Notes: generated by a model from the letters alone, not told the origin. 64,000 nt of DNA from BRH-c25 sp012519325 (GCA_050950645.1 JBMNHZ010000002.1:62001-126000), one strand, 5' to 3'; shown: positions 37,373 to 46,327, counted from the first letter of the stretch. Program-made: numbers and translations.

Positions 37373-37401
37373 TTGCTGCAAGTCCTGATTTGAGTATAAT
37401 T

Positions 37402-37448
37402 GCAAAGCAGAAAACTTATTAATGATATTTACATGTTTTCTGCTTTGC
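37402..37448. repeat. Strong hairpin after the ABC-F locus
   Basis: GCAAAGCAGAAAAC and GTTTTCTGCTTTGC form a perfect 14-bp inverted repeat with a 19-base loop. The T-tract is poor, so it is a weak terminator or a transcript-stabilising hairpin. Confidence 0.6.
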
Positions 37449-37588
37449 GTTTGTTCATGTATAATAAATGTATGGAAATATATGGCTGGCATTGGAGGTT
37501 GAAAATGAATTTGCTTCATGGATGTGTTATTATGATACATATAAAATATAATTGATTTTAGTGTTGCTCATAGGCTGGAGGTAATAGC

Positions 37589-38917
37589 TTGGATGCTTCA
37601 ATTGCGCTTATTGGTACGTTTATACTTCTTATATTTAGTGTTTACAAGAAAATAAGTATTTTTTATCCTCTTTTGACAGGATTGATAATATTTATTGTAA
37701 TTGCATATAAAAGAGGTTATAAACTTAAAGAACTTGTTAGCATAATTATTAAGAGTATTAAAAAGTCAATGCTCATTATAAGCATAATGATTCTGATAGG
37801 TGCCATTATGGCTGCCTGGAGAGCTTCGGGGACTGTTGCATATGTGGTATATTACGGAATAAAGTTCATTTCCCCAAACCTGTTTATACTATGCGCTTTC
37901 TTGCTTAGCTGCGCTGTTTCTTTTTTGCTGGGTACTTCCTTTGGAACTGTTGGTACCATAGGTACTATACTTATCGTAATGGTAAAGGGTGGAGATTTAA
38001 ATATCAATATTGTTGCAGGTGCGATAATTTCAGGCATATATTTTGGAGACAGATGTTCTCCTATGTCTTCCAGTGCAAATCTGGTAGCTACTCTTACAGA
38101 TACCGACCTTTATACAAATATTAGAAATATGTTCAGTACTACTTTGGTGCCCTTCTTAATCGCTGCAGCTATCTATGGGGGATTGTCCTTCCGGAATCCA
38201 CTGCAGCTTGGTGAAAACCGGATAATGGCTGAGATATTAAGTATCTATAATTTGAATTGGGTTGTATCTATACCTGCCATAATAATACTGGTATTTGCTC
38301 TATTTAAGATAGATATAAAAATATCCATGGCTGTAAGTATATTGTGTGGAGCTGCTATTGCGGTACTTGTTCAGAAAGAGTCCATTTGGGATGTGTTAAA
38401 ATACATTATTATGGGCTACAGCAGATCGGAGCAAAGCTTCCTGGGTGATATTATAGCGGGGGGCGGAATTGCCTCAATGATTAATATAGTGCTGATTGTA
38501 CTAACAGCCTTTTCATTGTCCGGAGTGCTTGAAGGTGCATCCTTGCTGAAGCATACTGAAGAGTTGATTGTAAAGCTTGGAAAGAAAATTGGCATATTCG
38601 CTGCTGCTATTTTAACCAGCATAATAGCAGGGGCTTTCGGTGGAAGTCAGACGCTGGCAGTAATGCTTACATATCAATTAATAAGGAATATGTATACTTC
38701 AGCGGACGCAGACAAATATGTGCTTGCAGTAGATCTCGAAGACACCGCAATAGTTATTTCGGCACTTATTCCATGGAATATTGCAGGAGCGGTGCCTGCT
38801 GCCGCATTGACTGCAGACAGCAGCTATATTTTATATTCGTTTTATTTGTATCTTATACCACTGGTTAATCTTATTATGAGAAGATTCAGAGTCGATAATC
38901 TCCATAAAATTACTTGA
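37589..38917 (+). CDS. NhaC-family Na+/H+ antiporter
   Basis: The TTG start at 37589 has GGAGG eight bases upstream. The 442-residue membrane protein has about 11-12 helices and the NhaC hallmark GDRCSPMSSSANLVATLTDT near residue 150, which supplies ion-binding residues. SFLLGTSFGTVGTIGTIL near 115 is also typical. Members exchange Na+ for H+ or carry amino or organic acids with Na+. It sits before an AEC-family carrier with a 29-bp gap, so the two may be co-transcribed. Confidence 0.85.
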   Translation: MDASIALIGTFILLIFSVYKKISIFYPLLTGLIIFIVIAYKRGYKLKELVSIIIKSIKKSMLIISIMILIGAIMAAWRASGTVAYVVYYGIKFISPNLFILCAFLLSCAVSFLLGTSFGTVGTIGTILIVMVKGGDLNINIVAGAIISGIYFGDRCSPMSSSANLVATLTDTDLYTNIRNMFSTTLVPFLIAAAIYGGLSFRNPLQLGENRIMAEILSIYNLNWVVSIPAIIILVFALFKIDIKISMAVSILCGAAIAVLVQKESIWDVLKYIIMGYSRSEQSFLGDIIAGGGIASMINIVLIVLTAFSLSGVLEGASLLKHTEELIVKLGKKIGIFAAAILTSIIAGAFGGSQTLAVMLTYQLIRNMYTSADADKYVLAVDLEDTAIVISALIPWNIAGAVPAAALTADSSYILYSFYLYLIPLVNLIMRRFRVDNLHKIT

Positions 38918-38946
38918 TTTATTTTTAGAGCATGGGGGAACATATA

Positions 38947-39894
38947 ATGGACGTTGTATTGAACGCATTTCAATCTGTGTTAAGCATAATAATATTGATT
39001 GTGCTTGGATATTTCCTTGCACGCAGAGGTTTTCTTGATAAGAATGCAGCCTCACTTTTCTCAAGGCTGGTTATAAATGTTTCACTGCCGGCTATGATGG
39101 TTTACAATGTGCTTTCGTTTTTTGATCGAGAAAAGCTGTATAGTTCGGGTAATGGAATAATAATACCCGCTGCTTCAATGCTTATATGCTATTTTGTGGC
39201 AGTGGCTACTGCGAAACTGATAAAGGTGAATCCTGAGAGAAAAGGTATTTTTCAGGCAATGTTCTTTGCCTCAAATACCATATTCATGGGTATGCCTGTA
39301 AACATGGCGCTTTTCGGAGAACAAAGCGTATCCTATGTACTGTTTTACTATGCTGCAAATACAACGATTTTTTGGACTTTAGGGATATACAGCATAAGCA
39401 AGGATAAAGGAGGGAGCAAGGACAAAGTATTCAGTATCAATACTGTGAAGCGGATATTTTCTCCACCTTTATTGGGACTTTTAGCAGGATTGTTGATTGT
39501 AATGTCAAGAATTCAGCTACCTATCTTTATACTTGACAGCTGCAGGTATTTAGGGGAGCTGACAACTCCGATGTCGCTGCTCTATATCGGAATCAGTTTC
39601 AGTGCTGTAGATATAAAGAAATTCAAATTTGACAAGGATATGGCGGCTTTGCTGTTAGGCAGATTTGTGATTTCACCTTTGGTAGTTTATGGTCTGACCC
39701 TTATTTTTCCTATTCCCGGCTTGATGGCCAAGGTATTCATAATACAATCAGCCATGCCTGTTATCACACAATCTGCAATAATAGCCGGTGCTTATGGCGG
39801 GGATCAGTATTATGCAACGTATATGGTTACTTTAACCACAATTCTGAGTGTGGCTTTCATACCGGCGTATATGGTATTAATAAGCGGGATATAA
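38947..39894 (+). CDS. AEC-family transporter (auxin efflux carrier-like)
   Basis: ATG 38947 is preferred, with GGGGG eight bases upstream; ATG 38932 would have none. The 315-residue protein has ten helices in two halves, typical of the AEC family: VINVSLPAMMVYNVLSFF near 42, FASNTIFMGMPVNMALFGE near 110 and TQSAIIAGAYGGDQYYA near 280. Bacterial members move malate or other organic anions. The substrate here is unknown. Confidence 0.82.
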   Translation: MDVVLNAFQSVLSIIILIVLGYFLARRGFLDKNAASLFSRLVINVSLPAMMVYNVLSFFDREKLYSSGNGIIIPAASMLICYFVAVATAKLIKVNPERKGIFQAMFFASNTIFMGMPVNMALFGEQSVSYVLFYYAANTTIFWTLGIYSISKDKGGSKDKVFSINTVKRIFSPPLLGLLAGLLIVMSRIQLPIFILDSCRYLGELTTPMSLLYIGISFSAVDIKKFKFDKDMAALLLGRFVISPLVVYGLTLIFPIPGLMAKVFIIQSAMPVITQSAIIAGAYGGDQYYATYMVTLTTILSVAFIPAYMVLISGI

Positions 39895-39922
39895 ATAGAT
39901 TGTTATAGAAAGGTTGATTTTT

Positions 39923-41449
39923 TTGATTCGTAGAGTTAGGCAGACAAGTGCAGTTATTATGGTTATATCGGTATTTATTTTAATTATTGGAGGCTGCTCC
40001 TTGGAGCAGGATAATTCCAGCATACCGGTACCTGCTGTAATACCGTCACCGACGGATAAGGGATCGGCTATTAACCGATATACAATAGATGCGGTACTTG
40101 ATACGGAAAATAAGGTGCTGACAGCAGAACAACAGGTTATGTATGTAAATAACGAGGACGTGGAACTTTCGGAACTGTATTTTCATATATACACCAATGC
40201 ATTCAGGAAACAAGAGACGGCTCCATTTCTTTTTGATGACTTTTCCAGGGCATATTCCAGGGGTTTCAAGCCCGGTTATACGGAAATTACTTCAATTGAA
40301 CTTTCAAAAGGATGGAGCCGGAATACTCCTGAATACAGCCTTCAGGGGGTCGGGGACACAATACTCCGAATCAAGCTTCCGGAGCCTTTGGTTCCCGGAG
40401 ACAGCATAAATCTCCAATTTAAGTACAAGGTTATTATCCCTCCCGCCGGAGACAGATTCGGCTATGGCGATGCCAATATAAACATGGGGAATTGGTATCC
40501 GATAGCGGCCGTATACGATGATGAGGGCTGGAACCTGGATAAATACTATTCCGTAGGAGATCCTTTTTATAGTGATGTTTCGGATTATATAGTAAATATA
40601 AAGGCACCGGAGGAATATATCATAGCAGCATCCGGTTACCTTCTGGAGGAGAGGGCCGAAGGCGGATATAAGAACTGGAAATTTCATGGATCCAATATGA
40701 GGGATTTTGCATTTGTCGCCGGCAACAACTTTCTTATAGCTGAGGACAAAGTAGGAGATACTGTGATTAAATCATACTACTATAAAGGACATGAGAAGAG
40801 GGGAAAGGAAGCTTTGGATTTTGGGAAGAGAGCTATAGAAATATTCAATAGTACCTATGGAAAATATCCTTATCCGACATACTCGGTGGTTGAGACAGAG
40901 TTCCCCAGCGGCATGGAGTATCCCGGACTTGTATATATTAGCACAATGTATTATGACAATGCCTATAGTGCGGATCATCTTATATATACCACAATTCATG
41001 AGACAGCACACCAGTGGTGGTATGGAGTTGTAGGCAACGATCAGATAGATGAAGCATGGCTGGATGAAGGCTTTGCCACCTATTCAGAAGGTATTTTTAC
41101 AGAAAAGGAATATGGCAGAGGCAATGGTGAATTCTACTACGAAATCTTGGAGGAAAATGCAAAGAAGGATATCGAAGCAGGAGCTTATGATGGTGTAATA
41201 CTTAAACCTTTGAGCAGGTATGAGAACTGGAATGACTATGGCCCTGCGGTATATACAGGCGGAGCCGTGCTGCTGAATGAAATACGCAAGCAGGTAGGAG
41301 ATAAGGCCTTTTTTGAGATACTTCAGACATATTATGATGAGTATTCATTTAAGATTGCAACAACCGAAGACTTTCTTACTGTATGCGAAAAGGTAAGCGG
41401 CAAGGAATTTGACGATCTTTTTCACAAACACCTCAGCAGTGTAAAATAG
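39923..41449 (+). CDS. Membrane-anchored M1-family metallopeptidase
   Basis: The TTG at 39923 is chosen because AAAGG lies ten bases upstream; TTG 39914 is too close. The N-terminus is a lipoprotein signal (VFILIIGGC, Cys near residue 25), so the enzyme sits outside the membrane. The zinc site is HETAHQWW near residue 355 with the third ligand Glu in DEAWLDEGFATYSE. The exopeptidase-type motif appears as SGMEYPGLVY in place of GAMEN. M1 enzymes trim N-terminal amino acids, so a role in peptide scavenging at the surface fits. Length, ~508 residues, is that of short two-domain M1 peptidases. Confidence 0.88.
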   Translation: MIRRVRQTSAVIMVISVFILIIGGCSLEQDNSSIPVPAVIPSPTDKGSAINRYTIDAVLDTENKVLTAEQQVMYVNNEDVELSELYFHIYTNAFRKQETAPFLFDDFSRAYSRGFKPGYTEITSIELSKGWSRNTPEYSLQGVGDTILRIKLPEPLVPGDSINLQFKYKVIIPPAGDRFGYGDANINMGNWYPIAAVYDDEGWNLDKYYSVGDPFYSDVSDYIVNIKAPEEYIIAASGYLLEERAEGGYKNWKFHGSNMRDFAFVAGNNFLIAEDKVGDTVIKSYYYKGHEKRGKEALDFGKRAIEIFNSTYGKYPYPTYSVVETEFPSGMEYPGLVYISTMYYDNAYSADHLIYTTIHETAHQWWYGVVGNDQIDEAWLDEGFATYSEGIFTEKEYGRGNGEFYYEILEENAKKDIEAGAYDGVILKPLSRYENWNDYGPAVYTGGAVLLNEIRKQVGDKAFFEILQTYYDEYSFKIATTEDFLTVCEKVSGKEFDDLFHKHLSSVK

Positions 41450-41471
41450 AAAAATGTAACACCTTGAAATG

Positions 41472-41513
41472 AAAAAGGCCCTGTGGATTTTGACAGATCC
41501 GCAGGACCTTTTT
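41472..41513 (+). terminator. Terminator after the M1 peptidase gene
   Basis: A 17-bp imperfect stem runs from AAAAAGG to CCTTTTT, with a T-rich end. The A-rich 5' arm makes it usable in both directions. Confidence 0.8.
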
Positions 41514-41692
41514 GAAGTAAAAAACATATGTTTCAAGTCTATACATATAAATTCACGAATGCATAAGACATTTTTTTATTATATCCGTATTATACTGTAG
41601 AAAGCAAAAGAGGAATTTTTCGGATGCCATGTATGGCAGCCGACATATGTGCAATTTTCATAGAGTGCAAACAAACAGATGGGAGGGGTAAT

Positions 41693-42988
41693 ATGATAAA
41701 AAGGAAAGTGGGCAGCATAACCCTGGCTGTAGGACTTATTACTGCAGGTGTGCTGCTGTTTATACAAAATTTTATGGATATACCTGTAAAGGACATATAT
41801 AAATACTGGCCGGTACTTCTTATCGGATTAGGCTTGGAAATGATACTTTATGTGATAATCTACGGAAGAAGCAAGACAGAAGTTAAGCTCAGCGTGGATG
41901 GATTGTGCATAGTCTTCATAATAATTCTCGGGCTTATATCTAATGGAATCAGATTTATCAACATTGATATTCCGGGGCGTTATTTCTTAGGATTTAACGG
42001 AAGCTCGGTGTTTGAAGGCTTGAAGTACAGATCGGAAATCCGTGAGAAATATGAAAGAGACAATATATCCAGCGGCTTTAATGTGAAGGAACTTAAGGTA
42101 ACCAATGATTTCGGTGATATAAAGGTTCTGTCTTCCGATGAAAAAAGTATCAGACTGGAGGCTGAGGTAGGGGTCAAATACAACGATGAAAACAAGGCAA
42201 AGGAATATGTAAAAAATGCAGTTGAAATAATTGAGGGAGAAGTCACAGAAATTTATCCCAAAGACCCTGTTAATTGGAATAGGAGAGATTATGCAAGGGC
42301 TCAGATTGACTTTGTTATATATGTACCGAAAGAAATAAGCCTTGTAGTTAACGAGAGATTCGGAGATGTGGAAGCAGAAGGAATAGAGGGAGAATGCAGA
42401 ATAGTAAACAAGAATGGTGATATAACAGCTCTAAAAATAGGCGGAGATGTGGATATTGACAATTCCTTCGGAGATATTGAAGTGAGGAACATAGGGGGAA
42501 AGGCAGATATAGCCAGTACTAATGGAAATATTACGGCAAAAAATATAGCAGGTTCCGCAGTTATCAAGAATCACTTTGGAGATATTGAAGTGGAAAAAGT
42601 CGAAGGAGACTTGAAGGTAGTGAACAACAACGGACGGATTTCCGTAAGGGAAGTTGAAGGCAAAGCAGACCTGGTCAATGCTTTTGGAGACATAAGCGTT
42701 GAAAGGGTCAATGGCAGTATTACAGTGGAAAACAAGAACGGAAGAATTGAAACAGAAGACGCAGCCGGAGATGCACAGATAAAGAATGCCTTTGGGGATA
42801 TTTATTTCAAATCGGAAAGTACAAATAACGGAGATATATATGCCAGGACAAAATTTGGAAGTATCGACTGCCACAAGCCCCTGCGGATAAAAAAGGAGGG
42901 GCAGGATACCGTCGCACAGGGCAGGCTGGGAACAGGACAATACAGGATAGAGCTCATAACTGATAATGGCAGTATCAGCATAAAGTAA
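41693..42988 (+). CDS. DUF4097 beta-repeat protein with N-terminal membrane helices
   Basis: ATG 41693 follows GGGAGGGG. The ~431-residue product has two or three N-terminal helices (SITLAVGLITAGVLLFI, YWPVLLIGLGLEMILY, CIVFIIILGLISNGI) resembling LiaI/LiaF-type membrane domains. The C-terminal ~270 residues form a DUF4097 beta-solenoid built of about ten repeats of ~20 residues, alternating FGDI and NGDI/NGRI turns with acidic Glu-Val strands. Such proteins occur near envelope-stress regulators. It lies two genes before an ECF sigma/anti-sigma pair, which supports an envelope role, but no function is established. Confidence 0.8.
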   Translation: MIKRKVGSITLAVGLITAGVLLFIQNFMDIPVKDIYKYWPVLLIGLGLEMILYVIIYGRSKTEVKLSVDGLCIVFIIILGLISNGIRFINIDIPGRYFLGFNGSSVFEGLKYRSEIREKYERDNISSGFNVKELKVTNDFGDIKVLSSDEKSIRLEAEVGVKYNDENKAKEYVKNAVEIIEGEVTEIYPKDPVNWNRRDYARAQIDFVIYVPKEISLVVNERFGDVEAEGIEGECRIVNKNGDITALKIGGDVDIDNSFGDIEVRNIGGKADIASTNGNITAKNIAGSAVIKNHFGDIEVEKVEGDLKVVNNNGRISVREVEGKADLVNAFGDISVERVNGSITVENKNGRIETEDAAGDAQIKNAFGDIYFKSESTNNGDIYARTKFGSIDCHKPLRIKKEGQDTVAQGRLGTGQYRIELITDNGSISIK

Positions 42989-43018
42989 GGCTCAGAAATT
43001 GAGCCTTTATTCTTTTAT
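42987..43018 (+). terminator. Terminator after the DUF4097 gene
   Basis: AAGGCTCA and TGAGCCTT form an 8-bp stem with a GAAAT loop, then a T-rich tract. The stem starts at the stop codon. Confidence 0.85.
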
Positions 43019-43072
43019 ACTGTTGTGGTAAATTGTACATAATACATTGATTATTATAATTATGGAGGGCAT

Positions 43073-43729
43073 ATGTACAAAGATATAAAGGCTGTAATAT
43101 TTGATGTTGACGGTACGCTGATAGATTCCATGGGGATATGGAAGCAGGTGGATATTGAGTTCCTGGGTAAAAGAGGTATTCCTCTTCCCGAAAGGCTTCA
43201 GATAGAAATAGAAGGAATGAGCTATTCCGAAACGGCGATTTATTTCAAGTCCAGGTTCAATCTCCCGGAGTCTTTGGAAGAGATAAAGGAAGAGTGGCGG
43301 CTTATGGCCGAGGATTACTATAAGAGGCATATCAAGCTGAAAAGCGGAGCAAAGGAATTCATAAAGCAACTTTATAATAAAGGCTTAACATTAGGCATAG
43401 CTACCAGCAATTCCAGGGAACTTGTAGACTGTATGCTGGAAAACCATGGAATAAGAAAGTATTTTTCCAATATCAGAACCTCCTGTGAGGTTAACAAAGG
43501 AAAGCCTCATCCCGATGTATACCTGAAGGTGGCTGAGGATATGGGAATTGACCCATGTCGCTGCCTTGTATTCGAGGATACCTTATCAGGTGTGATGGCG
43601 GCAAAGTCGGCGGGCATGAAGGTATTTGCCATGGCCGATGAATTATCCCTGGAGTCGAAGGATAAATTGATAGGGATGTCTGAAGGATATATTCACAGTT
43701 TTAATGAAGTAATGAAATATTTCGTATAA
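43073..43729 (+). CDS. HAD-family phosphatase (beta-phosphoglucomutase-like)
   Basis: The 218-residue protein has the HAD subfamily IA motifs. Motif I is FDVDGTLIDSM near residue 12 with nucleophile and acid Asp, and motif II is GIATSNSR near 106. A lysine follows in NKGKPHPDVYLKV near 143, and motif IV is VFEDTLSGV near 165. A helical cap lies between motif I and II. GGAGG precedes the ATG. Such enzymes dephosphorylate sugar phosphates, phosphoglycolate or nucleotides. It is a single-gene unit with terminators on both sides. Confidence 0.88.
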   Translation: MYKDIKAVIFDVDGTLIDSMGIWKQVDIEFLGKRGIPLPERLQIEIEGMSYSETAIYFKSRFNLPESLEEIKEEWRLMAEDYYKRHIKLKSGAKEFIKQLYNKGLTLGIATSNSRELVDCMLENHGIRKYFSNIRTSCEVNKGKPHPDVYLKVAEDMGIDPCRCLVFEDTLSGVMAAKSAGMKVFAMADELSLESKDKLIGMSEGYIHSFNEVMKYFV

Positions 43730-43789
43730 ATGAAAAATATCTATCATTACAAAATCAGATAGTGCTTTTCACGGCATACGAGTCAAGGA

Positions 43790-43829
43790 AAATGTTTTAC
43801 ACCAGTGTAAAACATTTAGTTCTTTTTTT
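43790..43829 (+). terminator. Perfect palindrome with T-tract before the ECF operon
   Basis: AAATGTTTTACAC and GTGTAAAACATTT form a perfect 13-2-13 inverted repeat followed by AGTTC and seven T. It is most likely the HAD gene's terminator, although a dyad this perfect could also be a repressor site for the ECF operon. Confidence 0.7.
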
Positions 43830-43903
43830 ATGGTGTTTTGAAGTGCACAGGGAAGCTGATTCGTATTAATACATAGATGGGCAGTAAAGGAGGGTGATGA
43901 GTA

Positions 43904-44467
43904 TTGAGGGATGAAGAGGTGGTTGCATACATAGTAAAAGGCAGGACTGAATTATTCTCCGCAATAATTGACAGATACCAGTCAAAGGTATATTCCACAG
44001 CCTTCCACTATACTCATGACCAGGAGGAAGCAAGGGATTTAACCCAAGAGATATTCATAAAGCTATATAATAACCTGCAGAGTTACAAGGGTAAAGCCTC
44101 TTTTTCCACCTGGCTGTACAGGATTGCAGTAAACAGGTGTATCGACTGGACAAGGAAAAAGAAGCTGCAGACAGTATCAGACATGGAAATCTTTGATACA
44201 GCAGCAGACAGAGACGGAGGACCTGAAGAAGCCTTAATAAGGCAGGAGAATGCGGACAACTTGAGAAAGCTTGTAGAAGATCTTCCTGAGATTTATAAAA
44301 CTGTAATCATCCTTTACTATTTTGAAGACTTCAGTCCGCAGGAAATATCTGACATAACCGGTGTTCCCAAACGTACCATAGACACCAGGCTTTTCAGGGG
44401 TAAAAACTTGTTAAAGTCTAGAATGGGAGAGTTGATTCTTGGAGGTGAAAGTGATGTGCTGCGATGA
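43904..44467 (+). CDS. ECF-type RNA polymerase sigma factor
   Basis: TTG start at 43904 behind AAAGGAGGGTGA. The 187-residue protein has sigma region 2 (residues ~20-90: DQEEARDLTQEIFIKLYNNL, then FSTWLYRIAVNRCIDWTRKKK). Sigma region 4 follows (~125-180: DLPEIYKTVIILYYFEDFSP, QEISDITGVPKRTIDTRLFRG). There is no region 3, as expected for ECF sigmas of the SigW/RpoE class. It overlaps the zinc-finger anti-sigma gene by 14 bp. No autoregulatory ECF promoter was clear. Confidence 0.92.
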   Translation: MRDEEVVAYIVKGRTELFSAIIDRYQSKVYSTAFHYTHDQEEARDLTQEIFIKLYNNLQSYKGKASFSTWLYRIAVNRCIDWTRKKKLQTVSDMEIFDTAADRDGGPEEALIRQENADNLRKLVEDLPEIYKTVIILYYFEDFSPQEISDITGVPKRTIDTRLFRGKNLLKSRMGELILGGESDVLR

Positions 44468-44957
44468 AAACAGGAAAATGCTTCATGAATATGCATTGGG
44501 AAAACTGAGCGAACTGGAAAGCCACGCAGTGGCAAAACATCTCAAGTCTTGTGACAGATGCAGAAGAGAATTAGCAGAAATTAAAGAGCTTAAAGCATTC
44601 CTGAAATCGGATATTCAGAAAAATATCAGGCTTCCCGCGGATTTGAAATTCTCTATTATGTCGTCCATAGATCTCAAAAGGTATAAGAAATCATACAAGA
44701 ACACACTGGGGGAATTGGCCAACTGGGGAATGAGCCTTGTTGCAGCAGGTTTGATACTCTTAATTCTGAACATGGCTCCAAGAGAAGACTTGGTACGTGT
44801 ACAAAATGATTTATATAATACCGGGGAAAACATCACAAAAAGGATATCTCAACCCTTAAGTTCGATAAATGAGCGAATAGACAAACTGACATACGGTATC
44901 ACTCAGCTGGATGGGATTGTAGGCAGGATAGAAAAAGAAAAAGAAGGAGGAAAGTAA
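44454..44957 (+). CDS. Zinc-finger anti-sigma factor
   Basis: ATG 44454 with GGAGGTGA six bases upstream; the gene starts inside the sigma gene. The ~167-residue protein has the ZAS motif H-x3-C-x2-C as AKHLKSCDRCRREL (residues ~29-38), preceded by Cys near the N-terminus. One membrane helix follows at ~88-106 (WGMSLVAAGLILLILNM), then an outside domain ending in coiled-coil text. It should hold the ECF sigma at the membrane until a signal releases it. Confidence 0.9.
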   Translation: MCCDENRKMLHEYALGKLSELESHAVAKHLKSCDRCRRELAEIKELKAFLKSDIQKNIRLPADLKFSIMSSIDLKRYKKSYKNTLGELANWGMSLVAAGLILLILNMAPREDLVRVQNDLYNTGENITKRISQPLSSINERIDKLTYGITQLDGIVGRIEKEKEGGK

Positions 44958-44958
44958 A

Positions 44959-45690
44959 ATGGATTGTAAATATCATAAGGGATCGGAAGCAAAATACATC
45001 TGTGATAAATGCAAGCAGCCTATTTGTGAAGAATGCTCCGTTGATGTAAATGGAAATAAGATATGCAGCAGCTGTATTCAAAAGTCGCTGTTCTCAGAAA
45101 ACAGGCAGTATCAAAAGCCCGGCTTTTTCAAAAATCTTGCATTTTTCTGTTTCGCCGTAGTTCCAGGCGCAGCTCAAATGTATATGGGCCTTTTCAAGAG
45201 GGGTTTTCAGCTGATGTTCGGATTTATTTCGGCTTTTGTATTGTTTAGCTATTTAAATACGGAAAGTATGATGCTGCTTATTATAGTACCTACCTGGTTT
45301 TTCAGCTTTTTTGACAGCTATGCGATAAGAAGAAGGATTAACAAGGGAGAAGAAGTAGAAGACAGTGTTATAATTGATTATAACATATTTATAGAGAACA
45401 AAAGGGCTGTAGGCATGGCAATGCTGTTTCTGGGGATTTTTGGAGTAATAAATGCTCTTAGGTATTCAGTAATCCGTAATATCTTAGGAGGGGATCTTTA
45501 TTGGTCAATTAGAAGAAGCGTAATGCCTGTTGCATTGATAGGAGCAGGAGTTTATATGCTTTCAAAATCAAAGAAAAAAACAGAAGTGAAAGATACTGAG
45601 AGCATTGTAGAAGCAGAAGAAGTGGAAGAAGCGGAAGTAGCAGCAGAAGCAGAAGAAGTGGAAGAAGAAGAAATTGAGGTAATAGAGTAA
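44959..45690 (+). CDS. Membrane protein with B-box-type zinc finger
   Basis: The gene starts 1 bp after the anti-sigma stop, so it belongs to the ECF operon. Residues 1-38 form a B-box-like zinc finger (CKYHKGSEAKYICDKCKQPI, then CEEC and CSSC). Residues ~55-125 and ~150-205 hold about five hydrophobic helices, with a VPGAAQMYMGLFKRGFQLM segment that resembles TM2-type domains. The last ~40 residues are almost all Glu, Ala and Val. The function is unknown; it may be part of the response controlled by the sigma factor. Confidence 0.8.
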   Translation: MDCKYHKGSEAKYICDKCKQPICEECSVDVNGNKICSSCIQKSLFSENRQYQKPGFFKNLAFFCFAVVPGAAQMYMGLFKRGFQLMFGFISAFVLFSYLNTESMMLLIIVPTWFFSFFDSYAIRRRINKGEEVEDSVIIDYNIFIENKRAVGMAMLFLGIFGVINALRYSVIRNILGGDLYWSIRRSVMPVALIGAGVYMLSKSKKKTEVKDTESIVEAEEVEEAEVAAEAEEVEEEEIEVIE

Positions 45691-45780
45691 AGTGATATCT
45701 AATACTTGAATGTTGCGTGTACATTTTAGATTTGCCGGGAATGAGCACAGTACAATCATAATATGATTAATACAAATAAT

Positions 45781-45815
45781 AAAGCTCATAAAATTAAATA
45801 TTTATGAGCTTTTGA
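45781..45815 (+). terminator. Terminator of the ECF operon
   Basis: AAAGCTCATAAA and TTTATGAGCTTT form a 12-bp perfect stem with an 8-base loop, then TT. Confidence 0.85.
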
Positions 45816-45846
45816 TAATAATCTGAAAGGGAACGGGGTGGATTTT

Positions 45847-46140
45847 TTGAATATAATAATCGAAAAAAATGCTGCGGAATATATTAAAAAACATGCTAAA
45901 GATGACTCAATAACCCTGTATATACATTCAGCGGGCGGCGGCTGATGTTCCATACAAGCTCCGACAGTTCAGTTGGGGAAGCCGGATAAAGATGAAAGCT
46001 TTAATATGTATAGCATTGATGGGGTTAATGTATATATAAAAGAAGGAATCAAAGTTCGCAATGATCAGATACGTATTTTTCTGAGGAAATTTTTATGGAT
46101 AAAGGATTTGGCTGTTGACGGCGTACGTATTGACTATTAA
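45847..46140 (+). CDS. HesB-like selenoprotein (in-frame TGA read as selenocysteine 33)
   Basis: The TTG at 45847 has a GGGAACGGGGTG ribosome site. The frame runs 97 codons to TAA 46138, with one internal TGA at 45943-45945 in the context SAGGG-U-CSIQAP. That is the position of the conserved Cys in HesB/IscA proteins and matches the small HesB-related selenoprotein family (TIGR01911). A stem-loop suited to a bacterial SECIS lies 13 bases after the TGA. Text after the TGA (KEGIKVRNDQIRIFLRKFLW) remains protein-like. The product would be a small cytosolic iron-sulfur or redox protein of unknown precise role. Ordinary gene finders will miss it or truncate it. Confidence 0.85.
45959..45978 (+). 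promoter_or_regulatory. Candidate bacterial SECIS stem-loop
   Basis: CTCCGAC (45959-45965) pairs with GTTGGGG (45972-45978) through seven pairs, two of them G-U, with loop AGTTCA containing the GU expected at the tip. The loop starts 20 bases after the TGA, within the range known for bacterial SECIS elements. Confidence 0.7.
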
Positions 46141-46156
46141 GAGCCTTTTTTATACA

Positions 46157-46185
46157 TTGACTTATAAAGGTCATTTAATTATAAT
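46157..46185 (+). promoter_or_regulatory. Promoter of tRNA-Arg(ACG)
   Basis: TTGACT (46157-46162), 17 bases, TATAAT (46180-46185), about 27 bases before the mature tRNA end. Confidence 0.8.
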
Positions 46186-46211
46186 GGAAAATGAACTTCA
46201 AAAATGAAAAT

Positions 46212-46288
46212 GTGCCCGTGGCTCAGCTGGATAGAGTGTCTGACTACGAATCAGAAGGTCGTGGGTTCGAATCCCTCCGGGCACACCA
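46212..46288 (+). tRNA. tRNA-Arg, anticodon ACG
   Basis: Acceptor arms GTGCCCG and CGGGCAC pair fully. The anticodon stem TCTGA/TCAGA encloses loop CTACGAA with anticodon ACG. The T loop TTCGAAT is present and the CCA end is encoded (46286-46288). One T-T mismatch is seen in the T stem. ACG is normally edited to ICG and reads CGU, CGC and CGA. Confidence 0.95.
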
Positions 46289-46302
46289 TTTTTTAAGCTA
46301 AT

Positions 46303-46327
46303 AACCGCAATGATTTGCGGTTTTTTA
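46303..46327 (+). terminator. Terminator of tRNA-Arg(ACG)
   Basis: AACCGCAA and TTGCGGTT form an 8-bp stem followed by a T-run. The next 150 bases (46328-46476) hold no gene. Confidence 0.88.

Noticed and set aside
45509..45789. Leu/Phe-rich minus-strand frames opposite the Glu-rich tail of the B-box protein
   Set aside because: They are the complement of GAA/GAG codons and have no start signals.
45847..45945. Reading the HesB-like gene as a 32-residue peptide ending at TGA
   Set aside because: The sequence after the TGA continues as a family member in the same frame and a SECIS-type hairpin is present, so selenocysteine is the better explanation.
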